From Lachnospiraceae bacterium (GTDB lineage Bacteria; Bacillota; Clostridia; Lachnospirales; Lachnospiraceae), in assembly GCA_009774245.1 (NCBI GenBank), contig VSNM01000004.1, forward strand, positions 90,376 through 154,375: a DNA stretch of 64,000 nucleotides, in the 5' to 3' direction. This document shows positions 9,235 to 17,416 of the stretch, in pieces; within the stretch, counting starts at the first letter, position 1; each line of letters begins with the position of its first letter. The notes under the pieces are model-generated. The model was not told the origin of the DNA, did not search any database, and saw nothing but the letters and a program-made list of their open reading frames with translations. A program made the position numbers and the translations under genes.

Positions 9235-10215
9235 TTATCCCCTCAATGGAATACAGATATCCAGCTCCATATAACCAGATTCGCTGTCCACCTTATGATA
9301 GATGTCAAAACCACTGCGATAATCAAGCGTGTAGGACGTGCGCGGCAGCCACACTGTAAAGATGGTCTGATACGCCGCATAGATGTGCTTTCCATACCCT
9401 TTATAGGGATAAACAGCACACTTTCCGCCCTCAATCGTGCAGGTATTCAGAACACTTTCGTTCAAAGCACCTTTATTCAAATCGCTTTTATTTAAATCGC
9501 ATTTTTCCAAATCGGTTTCATTCAAAACACTTTTGTCCACACTCATACAGATGTCATAGAGGCATCCTTCCGTGTCCGTGATGACAGGATCGTCATACGT
9601 CCGCTCCAGAAACTTTGTGTCCTTAGTCACAAACCTCTGGTACTTCCCGATAAAGTCCCCCCACTGTCCGCTCAACTGGTGGTAACTGCCGATTCTGCGC
9701 TCATATAGGACAAAATAATCAGGCAGGTTCTGGATCGTAATCTTGCGATTACACTCCTCAAAACGCTCCAGACAGCCATACGTCTTAGGATCCTGTCCCT
9801 CCCCTGCGTGCAAATCCGATATCGTCCGTTCCGCCGCCCCTCCCACCGCGTCCATATGCATAAAGGCATGCCGCACTGTCGCCTGCTCAACGGTTCTGCG
9901 GAAATTCACCGGATTGGTCTGATACCGCTGCCGGAACATCCAGCTATAATTCGATGGACTGTAGCCAAATTCACAGCCGATCTCCGTCACCGTCCGCCCA
10001 GGTTCCACTTTCATGCGAAACGCACTCTGCTCGAGTTTCAGCCGCTTTATGAATGCGTAGACACTCTCCCCGGTTTCTTTCCTAAACATTCTGCTGAAAT
10101 AATATTTTGAAAAATGACAGTGCGCCGCCACATCGTCGACGGACAGCTCCTCATGAATGTGTCCTAAAATATAGTCGATCGCGCGGTTCACCGCATCGTT
10201 TGTAATCATTGACAT
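9235..10215 (-). CDS. AraC family regulator with GyrI-like effector domain
   Basis: A 326-residue regulator. Residues about 1-110 are an AraC double helix-turn-helix (HCHFSKYYFSRMFRKETGE, then GYSPSNYSWMFRQRYQTNP). Residues about 160-326 form a GyrI/BmrR-like small-molecule domain (IQNLPDYFVLYERRIG; C-terminal ESGYMELDICIPL). An insert of six pentapeptide-like units, built on a 15-bp DNA repeat, interrupts the effector domain. Proteins of this layout bind amphipathic ligands and activate efflux or stress genes. AAGGAAAG precedes the ATG at 10215. The ATP-grasp gene ends 13 bases upstream, so the two are likely co-transcribed. Confidence 0.87.
   Translation of the reverse strand: MSMITNDAVNRAIDYILGHIHEELSVDDVAAHCHFSKYYFSRMFRKETGESVYAFIKRLKLEQSAFRMKVEPGRTVTEIGCEFGYSPSNYSWMFRQRYQTNPVNFRRTVEQATVRHAFMHMDAVGGAAERTISDLHAGEGQDPKTYGCLERFEECNRKITIQNLPDYFVLYERRIGSYHQLSGQWGDFIGKYQRFVTKDTKFLERTYDDPVITDTEGCLYDICMSVDKSVLNETDLEKCDLNKSDLNKGALNESVLNTCTIEGGKCAVYPYKGYGKHIYAAYQTIFTVWLPRTSYTLDYRSGFDIYHKVDSESGYMELDICIPLRG
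9446..9535 (-). repeat. 15-bp minisatellite inside the AraC gene
   Basis: Six imperfect tandem copies of a 15-bp unit (plus-strand consensus TTCAAATCGCTTTTA) encode the units KSVLN, ETDLE, KCDLN, KSDLN, KGALN and ESVLN. The protein pattern (small residue, then D/A/V, then Leu) resembles the pentapeptide-repeat rule A(D/N)LXX. The repeat keeps frame and sits in a loop of the GyrI-like domain. Confidence 0.8.
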
Positions 10216-10228
10216 ATTGCTTTCCTTA

Positions 10229-10984
10229 TCACCTTCTAAAATCAAACGCATCCCGCCTGTCCAGGAGCTGTGACCATCTCGCGGAAATCAATTTCGCATA
10301 ATTCAAATGATACAGACCATAATTTCCGAGTGCATACCCGTCATTCATTTCCAGAAATATTGTCTGCTCCCTTCCATCCTTTACCGCCACCGCAAAATCA
10401 ATGCTGCACCCCATCGGACGGTCTGGAATCGTCCGAAAAGCCTCCACAACCTGATCGATCACTTCCGCGTCGAAATGATAATGATAATCCCCCTTGTACG
10501 GTCTGATGTCAGCCAGTTCATCATAGACCATAAACCCGCGCCATTCCCTCTTTATATCAAGCGCTTCACTGCAGATAACCTCATAATTCTCATAGCAGCT
10601 GCCGCACCCGATCAAGTCTCGCGGACTGTTTATGACAAGCCCTGTAAAAGCCTTGTCCCTGACTGGTTTGACAAACACACCCCATTTATCGGGGTTGGCA
10701 TTGATGGAATCGATATGGTCCGTCCATATTCTCCGTCCCATAAAAGGTCTTAATTCTGCCGGATAATCCTCACACGACGGTTTTACATGGAATTTGCCCA
10801 GAATCGTCTGCACCTGATCAATGTAGTCCAGCACGATATCGTCCGCTGTCACCGCATCATAGATCTCATCGATAATCCCATATTTGACAATCTCCGCCCC
10901 CATCTCCCAGAACCCAAAGACGGCGTGCGCGATATTTAAGGAATGGTATTCCCCGTTTTTTCTCACTTTTGCGTATATCTTCAT
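10229..10984 (-). CDS. ATP-grasp domain protein
   Basis: A 251-residue protein with C-terminal features of the ATP-grasp fold in the small R2K-like group: VFVKPVRDKAFTGLV, REWRGFMV, GCSIDFAVAV and a metal-binding IFLEMNDGYALGNYG. These enzymes ligate a carboxylate to an amine or other nucleophile at the cost of ATP, and the group often handles peptides or RNA. The substrate is not evident. It lies just upstream of the AraC gene on the same strand, and the retropepsin-like gene ends nine bases further upstream, suggesting one operon of small accessory genes. Confidence 0.75.
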   Translation of the reverse strand: MKIYAKVRKNGEYHSLNIAHAVFGFWEMGAEIVKYGIIDEIYDAVTADDIVLDYIDQVQTILGKFHVKPSCEDYPAELRPFMGRRIWTDHIDSINANPDKWGVFVKPVRDKAFTGLVINSPRDLIGCGSCYENYEVICSEALDIKREWRGFMVYDELADIRPYKGDYHYHFDAEVIDQVVEAFRTIPDRPMGCSIDFAVAVKDGREQTIFLEMNDGYALGNYGLYHLNYAKLISARWSQLLDRRDAFDFRR

Positions 10985-10993
10985 ATCTACTTC

Positions 10994-11545
10994 CTATGCT
11001 TCTAACACTATGCCATATCCAAAGTGCATTTGTAAGGCATTCAAATAATCCTGTGTTATATTCCTCTTCATACAGCCTATGAATATGTACTCATCTATTA
11101 TTTTACTGGTTCCGCAGTGAAAATCAAAATCCTTTAAAATATCCATTCCAATCAAAATATTGCTCGTTCTGTCATAATTCACTGCGATATCATGTATCAG
11201 TTCATATCCGTTTAACGACATTCGCACATTTTCATGTGTAAACTTCAAGGCAGTACACTCCGTCAGCCTTCCTTCTATGATTAATTGCCGATCCTTTTCC
11301 TTGATTTCTTCAGAGTCACTCACGCCATAACTTCTTTGATATCTTAATCCCGATATTATGGCCTGCTCTTTATAATTCAATGCAGCATTATGTGACAAAT
11401 TGCATAAAACCCTATATGATATTGTAGAATAACCACAACCAGTATCTATCTTGAAATTACCATTTAATGTCTTGCCATGCAGACAGATTTCAGACTGCAC
11501 ATAAAAACAATTGTTCCTTAGAATAGAAATAAGATAACTATTCAT
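10994..11545 (-). CDS. Retropepsin-like aspartic protease family protein
   Basis: A 183-residue protein with the two marks of a single-domain aspartyl protease: a DTG triad in FKIDTGCGYSTIS (Asp34) and a later hydrophobic-hydrophobic-Gly element NILIGMDILKDF. Retropepsin-like proteins act as dimers with one catalytic Asp per chain. No signal peptide is seen, so it is probably cytosolic. Its start overlaps the end of the upstream 85-residue gene by eight bases, which implies translational coupling. Substrate is unknown; a peptide maturation role with the neighbouring ATP-grasp protein is speculation. Confidence 0.7.
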   Translation of the reverse strand: MNSYLISILRNNCFYVQSEICLHGKTLNGNFKIDTGCGYSTISYRVLCNLSHNAALNYKEQAIISGLRYQRSYGVSDSEEIKEKDRQLIIEGRLTECTALKFTHENVRMSLNGYELIHDIAVNYDRTSNILIGMDILKDFDFHCGTSKIIDEYIFIGCMKRNITQDYLNALQMHFGYGIVLEA

Positions 11546-11795
11546 CGTAGGTTACCTCACCCTCCACTTCTGCCTTGTCATGATAGATGGCGCATATTTT
11601 ATCATTTGTCTCCACCACATAATCCGACTCCGCGCCAAGCTCCCGTCCAATAAACGCGATTCTGCCCACAATATCTCCGTCTACAATCTTTGAATCCACA
11701 AGTGTGATATAAACATTATAGATCTCCTCCAGACTTGAACTCGACACCATGTCTCCTATGTGCAGATCTTCCAGACTTAATTTTACACCCTGCAT
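11538..11795 (-). CDS. Small acidic protein of unknown function
   Basis: An 85-residue acidic protein (MQGVKLSLEDLHIGDMVSSS), predicted soluble, mainly beta, with no signal peptide or cysteine motif. The start has a GGAGGA binding site. The last codons overlap the start of the retropepsin-like gene by eight bases, so it is probably its partner. I do not recognise the family. Confidence 0.6.
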   Translation of the reverse strand: MQGVKLSLEDLHIGDMVSSSSLEEIYNVYITLVDSKIVDGDIVGRIAFIGRELGAESDYVVETNDKICAIYHDKAEVEGEVTYDE

Positions 11796-11825
11796 AGAAT
11801 CCTCCTCCCATCAGCCGCGCCTGCT

Positions 11826-14633
11826 TCAAACAATACAGTTGCTATATGCCAAAGATTTCATATAGTTTTCCATATATTTAAAATCTGGGACATATAGTTC
11901 CTTCTGCGCGATGTCCTTCTCACCCTTCTTCGATTTATACTTTTTGTATGTCACAGTCCGCTTTATGTACTCACCAGAGCTGTTCCTTTTGCACGGAAGC
12001 TTTATTTTCAGGGACGGTATTTTATCGCTCCCCACTCTCCCGTATGAAAAACGGAACCCTTCCATGTTGATGATCGTTGCAATGAATGCAAGCACAAATT
12101 TATTCTTGTACTGGTCATACCCGTTCCCAAATTCTTCAAATCTGGAAACAAGCGACTTAACCCTCGTTCCCGCATAAAAATCCGACTCCTGTATTGTCGC
12201 AAAGAAATTGCCGATATGCGCCATACTCAATGTTTTGTCTGCATCGTACAAAGTATAATCGGCTAACTCATCCGTCGTACAAACCACTCCGTTATTCTGT
12301 GTGCCCTGCCCTACAACATTGTACTCCTTTCCGCTCAGCGAGGAGTACACTAGATCTTTTCCAGTCTCAATATCAAACAGATCCTCCACCACAAATGTCT
12401 TCCACTGTGAAACATTTAATTTTTTCTTCCTTGTATTGGCACAGAACGCAGGTTTATATTCTTTCTCAAACTCTTCATAATGATCGAGAAACCAGTACAG
12501 TTCTTCTTTGCCTGGCACCTCGTCAGCCTGGGATAACTTATAGCAAAAGACAGAATATATTTTTAACTGTTTCTCAAAATCCTTCTCCCCCAGATCCGTG
12601 TAATCTGTCTGTACATAAGCCTCCGCAAGCCATTCGTCTGCCGCGCCTAACTCTTTGTACATATAAACGGAGTCATTCTGTTTCGCAAGTCTGTTCAGCT
12701 GCCGTTTCCATTCCAGCCGTTTTGTCCGCCATTCCCCATTTTTATCAAAACGTCCCGAATGTGGTATTGATACCAATCCATCGTCAATCCACCTTGCCAG
12801 GAAGACACTTTTATTAGACGACTCATGAGGGACGTGCGCCCTGAATACCATAATGCATGTATTTGTCCCCACCTCGCTGTCCTGAAACAGCCGCGACGGC
12901 ATCGTCATGCTCGCCAGCAGTGTATGTTTTTTTAATATCTCCTTTCGCATATTTGCATCCGCTTTACTAAAGGCGCAACTCATGGGAATAATGACGATCC
13001 CCACGCCTTGCTCATCCAGATACTCCAATAAGGAATAAACAAAATCCAGCTCGCTCTGCCCGGTCTGCTTCTCCCCCGCTTTGCTTTTATCTTCCGAATT
13101 CAATAAGGCATACGGCGGATTGATCATCCCGATAACCGGCTTCTCCTCCAGTGCTGACAATTCCTGCCGCAGCGTGACACGTTTCTTTGTGTTATCCTCT
13201 ATCCTCACAATTCCATTGTCCTTTAACAGGGAAGAACACGCAAACAGATTGGATTTTCCATCTCCGTGAAATCTCATGTTTGCATACGCCAACGCAAACA
13301 TTTCAGGCTCCCGCTCCACACCCAACAGACATTCGCTCCGGACTTTCCGCCTCCTCTTATCTTTTTCTTCCTCTGAAATGGTTAATGCATTTATGTTTGC
13401 ATCCATTCTATTCAGTGCGCCGATCAAAAAAGCGCCCGTTCCCGTACAGATATCCAGAACCTTCGTCTTTTCATTCAGTTTGCGCCCCAGAAAAAATTCG
13501 GCAAGGTCACAGAACAACTCCGTTATATGTTTTGGCGTCAGGACGATCCCTTTATCCTTTGCATCCCCGCTGGCATATTTCAGAAATACCGTATAGAAAG
13601 TACCCATAATATCCATTTTGGGAAACTGCTTCATCTTGACCACGATATTCTCGAAAATTGAGTAGATACATGCCGATATAATGTTTTCCCCATACAAAAA
13701 CTGCCTGATGCTTCCCTCCGGCGCGTTCAGCAGATTCCTGGTCATTATTTTGGCATAGTATTCCTCCAAAGCTTCCTTTTTAATCTGCGGGATTTTATCC
13801 TGGTTTTCCCAGATATCTTCCAGGGACTGCATCAGATACTCGATCGCTTTATTCTTTAATCCGTCCTGAAACGGCTTCTTTTTCTCCTCATCCGGCATCG
13901 AGCGTTCGACCAGCATATAAAACGCTGATTCCTCATTCGTCAGTGCGAGCACAATTGCCGATATAAAGCCCGCCCTGTCTTTTGCCGAAATATGGTTTGC
14001 CCGGAGAAACTGGTTGCAGTTTGCCGCGTACCGCTTTAATTCTCTCTCGACAAACTCAATCTCCTTTTTATATTGAACCTGATTTTTCGCAATCTGTTCC
14101 TGATACCCTTTCAGCGTCATGCATGTGTCATAATATTCGCCGTCCTCAAGCAGTATAATGTCCTTTAATGTGCCATTTTTCTTTATATAAAAAGAAGAAA
14201 ACCGAAAATTATCCTCACTGATCCCAGATGCGGCTATTGCTATCACGTCATATTGATGAGCGACATACAACGCATAGTGTAAGGCTCCGTTAATACAATA
14301 AGCGGACACTATATCCGCCCCACCGATATCTTCCCTGTATGTTTCCAGATTATCATGTGTCTGGTGGAACAAGACATTTTCCTTACATTCTATGACAATA
14401 ATGATGTCTTTCTCCTTATTCACAATCACAAAATCCGGCGTCCCCATATGCTCTGTCATTTTTTTGCTTGCCTTCGAAAAACACTCCCGCAAATATGCAT
14501 CCTTATTTTTTCCCTTTGAATAGCTGTCTTCCTTATATACAATTGTCCCGTCAACCAGTTCATCCTGGTTTTGGGGATATCCCAGCCAATCCAGTCTCTT
14601 ACGCACCAAACCCTTCGTTATTTCCTCCGCCAT
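11826..14633 (-). CDS. Single-chain restriction-modification enzyme (type IIG/BcgI-like nuclease-N6 adenine methylase)
   Basis: A 935-residue protein. The N terminus carries a PD-(D/E)XK nuclease pattern (PDFVIVNK, then IVIECKE; Asp67, Glu82, Lys84). The centre is an N6-adenine methylase with the SAM motif LDICTGTGAF at about 393-402 and the catalytic NPPY at 505-508. The C-terminal 170 residues (SQWKTFVVEDLFDIETG, KIPSLKIKLP) look like one target-recognition domain. Such proteins cut and methylate the same site and need no separate endonuclease gene. Start: ATG at 14633 after GGAGG. The product is complete, and the flanking genes are unrelated, so it is likely an accessory defence gene. Confidence 0.85.
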   Translation of the reverse strand: MAEEITKGLVRKRLDWLGYPQNQDELVDGTIVYKEDSYSKGKNKDAYLRECFSKASKKMTEHMGTPDFVIVNKEKDIIIVIECKENVLFHQTHDNLETYREDIGGADIVSAYCINGALHYALYVAHQYDVIAIAASGISEDNFRFSSFYIKKNGTLKDIILLEDGEYYDTCMTLKGYQEQIAKNQVQYKKEIEFVERELKRYAANCNQFLRANHISAKDRAGFISAIVLALTNEESAFYMLVERSMPDEEKKKPFQDGLKNKAIEYLMQSLEDIWENQDKIPQIKKEALEEYYAKIMTRNLLNAPEGSIRQFLYGENIISACIYSIFENIVVKMKQFPKMDIMGTFYTVFLKYASGDAKDKGIVLTPKHITELFCDLAEFFLGRKLNEKTKVLDICTGTGAFLIGALNRMDANINALTISEEEKDKRRRKVRSECLLGVEREPEMFALAYANMRFHGDGKSNLFACSSLLKDNGIVRIEDNTKKRVTLRQELSALEEKPVIGMINPPYALLNSEDKSKAGEKQTGQSELDFVYSLLEYLDEQGVGIVIIPMSCAFSKADANMRKEILKKHTLLASMTMPSRLFQDSEVGTNTCIMVFRAHVPHESSNKSVFLARWIDDGLVSIPHSGRFDKNGEWRTKRLEWKRQLNRLAKQNDSVYMYKELGAADEWLAEAYVQTDYTDLGEKDFEKQLKIYSVFCYKLSQADEVPGKEELYWFLDHYEEFEKEYKPAFCANTRKKKLNVSQWKTFVVEDLFDIETGKDLVYSSLSGKEYNVVGQGTQNNGVVCTTDELADYTLYDADKTLSMAHIGNFFATIQESDFYAGTRVKSLVSRFEEFGNGYDQYKNKFVLAFIATIINMEGFRFSYGRVGSDKIPSLKIKLPCKRNSSGEYIKRTVTYKKYKSKKGEKDIAQKELYVPDFKYMENYMKSLAYSNCIV

Positions 14634-14694
14634 AACCATTCCTCCAACAAAACCGCCGCAGTACAAACATATATTCTAATTATATCATAAAAAA

Positions 14695-14726
14695 TAAAAA
14701 AGTATAGTACTTTTCTATACTTTTTT
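14695..14726. terminator. Bidirectional terminator
   Basis: An 11-bp stem (AAAAAGTATAG with CTATACTTTTT) flanked by A and T runs. It closes the beta-mannosidase gene on the minus strand and insulates the restriction-modification gene. Confidence 0.75.
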
Positions 14727-14757
14727 ATTTTTTCTTCCCGATCAATCTAATATCTGC

Positions 14758-17394
14758 TTAATACGTATCCACCACCGTCGTCAACTCCAGTCTCGCTTTC
14801 AGATCGTCTGCATCGGCAAAGCTTCCGCGCAGAATGTCCTTTTTATCCAGTCTGACCACCACGGGTTTTTCATTGGAAACCGTAAAGAAATTATCGCCGA
14901 AAATAACGTCCGCATTGGCAAAATCCAGTTCCACAAACGGCGCAAATCCGTCGCTGCGCACCGCGATCTCATAGCAGTCCTCCTGCTCCGTGACTTCTGT
15001 CGTCAGATGCACCCCGGGCAGTTCCAGATGCTTGTAGGGAATCAATGTCTCTGTGTCTGTCAATACTGTTCCGTCCGCGAGAACCACCTCCGTCTCCAGA
15101 AACAGATCGTCCGCACTGGCAAACCCTGTATCCGCAAATTCCGTCTGGAATGGACAGCTAAGCAGCTTTGACGCGCTGAGCGCATCCGCCTGTCCTTCTG
15201 CCTTCCATTCTTTTAAAATGCGAAATCCCATGTCGCGCACGCGCAGCGACACACTGCACTTTTGTTCCGCAAAGGTCTCATTTGCCAGATATACACAGAC
15301 ACAATCCTCCGTTTTCTGTATGCTCACTGCAACCGGCGCATAGAACTTTGCCGCCATGTAATGAAGCGCTTTCCACCGGCCGTAATAATCAATACTTGCC
15401 CACGAAGCCACCGGCCAGTTGTCGTTGATCTGCCAGTACAGCGCTCCCATGCAACGACCTCTATTTCGCCGCCAGTGGTCAACGCCGCTCTTGATCGCCA
15501 TGCCCTGTAGAACCTGCGACACATAGAGCAGGCTCTTAAAATCCTTCGGATACCTGAAATTCTCCGAGAGATAGTAGAGCATCTTCCCGTTCGCGGAGCC
15601 ATTCTTCTGATGGCTCTCCATCACTCTCGAAAAAATATTTCTGTCCTTCTCCTCCGTAAAGCGCTCCACCGTTTTCAGACACGGGAACGACTGAAATCCA
15701 AACTCGGAACAGAAACGAAAATAATAGTTCTGGTAATCGCTAAACGGCTTCTGTCCATGCCACACGTCCCAGTAGTGCACGTCGCCGCGCCTGTCGGAAT
15801 CAGGCTCGTCAAAGCACCCGCCCGACGACGGGGACGACGGCCAGTAAAAGGTCACGTCGTCCGCCTCGCGCAGCGCCCTTGGCAGAATATCCTCAAACAG
15901 TCTGATATAGTCCGCGCGCAGATACATGGACTCCTTCTGAAAATCTCCCCAGTGATGCCACGCTGATTCGATCTCATTGTTGCCGCACCAGAGCGCGAGC
16001 GACGCGTGATGCCGCAGCCGCCGCACATTGTCAAGCGTCTCCTGCCTGACCGTCGCAGCAAAATCGTCCGTCACATCGTACACATTGCACGCATACATCA
16101 AGTCCTGCCACACGATCAGTCCGTATTCATCGCACAGATCATAAAACGCATCGGACGGATAATACCCGCCGCCCCAGACGCGGACACAGTTGAAGTTCGC
16201 GCGGACACAGCTCTTTAGCAGATACTCCTGCCGCTCCCTCGTAATCCACGGATACACCGCGTCCTCAGGAATATAGTTGCCGCCTTTTGTGAAAATCTTT
16301 ACGCCGTTTACGATAAACGCAAACTCATTTCCCCACTCGTCCGCCTCCTGGCTGATGGTCAGCGTGCGCAGGCCGATCGTCTTTTCCACTGTACAGGCGC
16401 CGGATATCCGCCCATCTTTACCCATATCTTCTGTAGAATCATTGACAACGGATTCTTTCGCAGCAGAGACCGTAACCGTATATAATGGCTGCTCCCCATA
16501 TCCATTCGGCCACCAGAGCTTTGGATTCTCCACCACAATCTCAGCCTCGTAGACATCTCCATAGTTCTTTTCCGATGATACCGCACCAACGTACTTTGCC
16601 TTGACAGTACTAGCAATTTTCGTACCATCTTTGTGGTTCTTCTCTGCCAGAGTCACAGTGACAACTGCCTTTGACTGTTCCCGTGACGCATCATCAGCCG
16701 CCGCAGATGCCACAGCCGCACACAACTGTCCCATCGGCATAGCATCAGATACTGTGACCGTCGTTCTGACACGGACACTCCCATCTTCATCATGAAATTG
16801 CCGGATACGCACATCCTCGATTTTGACGCCGCTGTTTCCTTCCATGTAAATATCGCGCCAGATACCGGCGTCCACGAGCTGCGGGCCCCAGTCCCAGCCA
16901 AACATGGAATGTCCCTTGCGGAGCAGTTGGTTCCCCTTCATCGCCCCACATGGTACAACGTGGATTGTCTTGTTTTCTTTGTACGGATAATTCTCAATAA
17001 ACTGCAGCACAGAGCGGAATGTGATACAAATCTCATTTTCACCCTCACGAATATATTCCTTCACCGGAAATATATAGGTGCGGTGCATGTTATCCGTGGA
17101 CGCCAGTTCCTTCCCGTTGATGCAGACCTGCGCCAGCGTATCCAGTCCCTCGCAGACCAGATTCACCTCACTCTCCTCCATCAGCCCGCGCTCCGCCACA
17201 AAGCAGCGCACGAACTGATAATCCTTCCAAAACAAATCGCGAACCCCATACTCATTCTCCCGGTCATATGGATTCTCAATCTTACCCGCCGCATAAAGCC
17301 CCGATATCACCGTCCCCGGCACCTCCACCGTACAGAGCTCCGCCCCCGTTTCATCCCTCAGCTCCCATGTTCCATTTAAGTTCATTCTTCTCAT
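14758..17394 (-). CDS. Beta-mannosidase (glycoside hydrolase family 2)
   Basis: An 878-residue intracellular GH2 enzyme that releases mannose from beta-mannosides. The sugar-binding domain opens LNGTWELRDETG; FGWDWGPQL at about 165-173 is typical of beta-mannosidases. The acid/base glutamate is in CGNNEIESAW (Glu474) and the nucleophile in SEFGFQSF (Glu564). No signal peptide is present, so it acts on imported oligosaccharides such as plant mannan or N-glycan pieces. TAAGGAGA precedes the ATG. No sugar transporter sits beside it. The upstream gene, a GGDEF sensor, is a pseudogene. Confidence 0.93.
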   Translation of the reverse strand: MRRMNLNGTWELRDETGAELCTVEVPGTVISGLYAAGKIENPYDRENEYGVRDLFWKDYQFVRCFVAERGLMEESEVNLVCEGLDTLAQVCINGKELASTDNMHRTYIFPVKEYIREGENEICITFRSVLQFIENYPYKENKTIHVVPCGAMKGNQLLRKGHSMFGWDWGPQLVDAGIWRDIYMEGNSGVKIEDVRIRQFHDEDGSVRVRTTVTVSDAMPMGQLCAAVASAAADDASREQSKAVVTVTLAEKNHKDGTKIASTVKAKYVGAVSSEKNYGDVYEAEIVVENPKLWWPNGYGEQPLYTVTVSAAKESVVNDSTEDMGKDGRISGACTVEKTIGLRTLTISQEADEWGNEFAFIVNGVKIFTKGGNYIPEDAVYPWITRERQEYLLKSCVRANFNCVRVWGGGYYPSDAFYDLCDEYGLIVWQDLMYACNVYDVTDDFAATVRQETLDNVRRLRHHASLALWCGNNEIESAWHHWGDFQKESMYLRADYIRLFEDILPRALREADDVTFYWPSSPSSGGCFDEPDSDRRGDVHYWDVWHGQKPFSDYQNYYFRFCSEFGFQSFPCLKTVERFTEEKDRNIFSRVMESHQKNGSANGKMLYYLSENFRYPKDFKSLLYVSQVLQGMAIKSGVDHWRRNRGRCMGALYWQINDNWPVASWASIDYYGRWKALHYMAAKFYAPVAVSIQKTEDCVCVYLANETFAEQKCSVSLRVRDMGFRILKEWKAEGQADALSASKLLSCPFQTEFADTGFASADDLFLETEVVLADGTVLTDTETLIPYKHLELPGVHLTTEVTEQEDCYEIAVRSDGFAPFVELDFANADVIFGDNFFTVSNEKPVVVRLDKKDILRGSFADADDLKARLELTTVVDTY

Positions 17395-17416
17395 ACCAAT
17401 CTTCTCCTTACTCCAA

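Noticed and set aside
9446..9535. Tandem repeats that could suggest a CRISPR-like array
   Set aside because: Units are 15 bp with no spacers and lie in frame within a coding gene.
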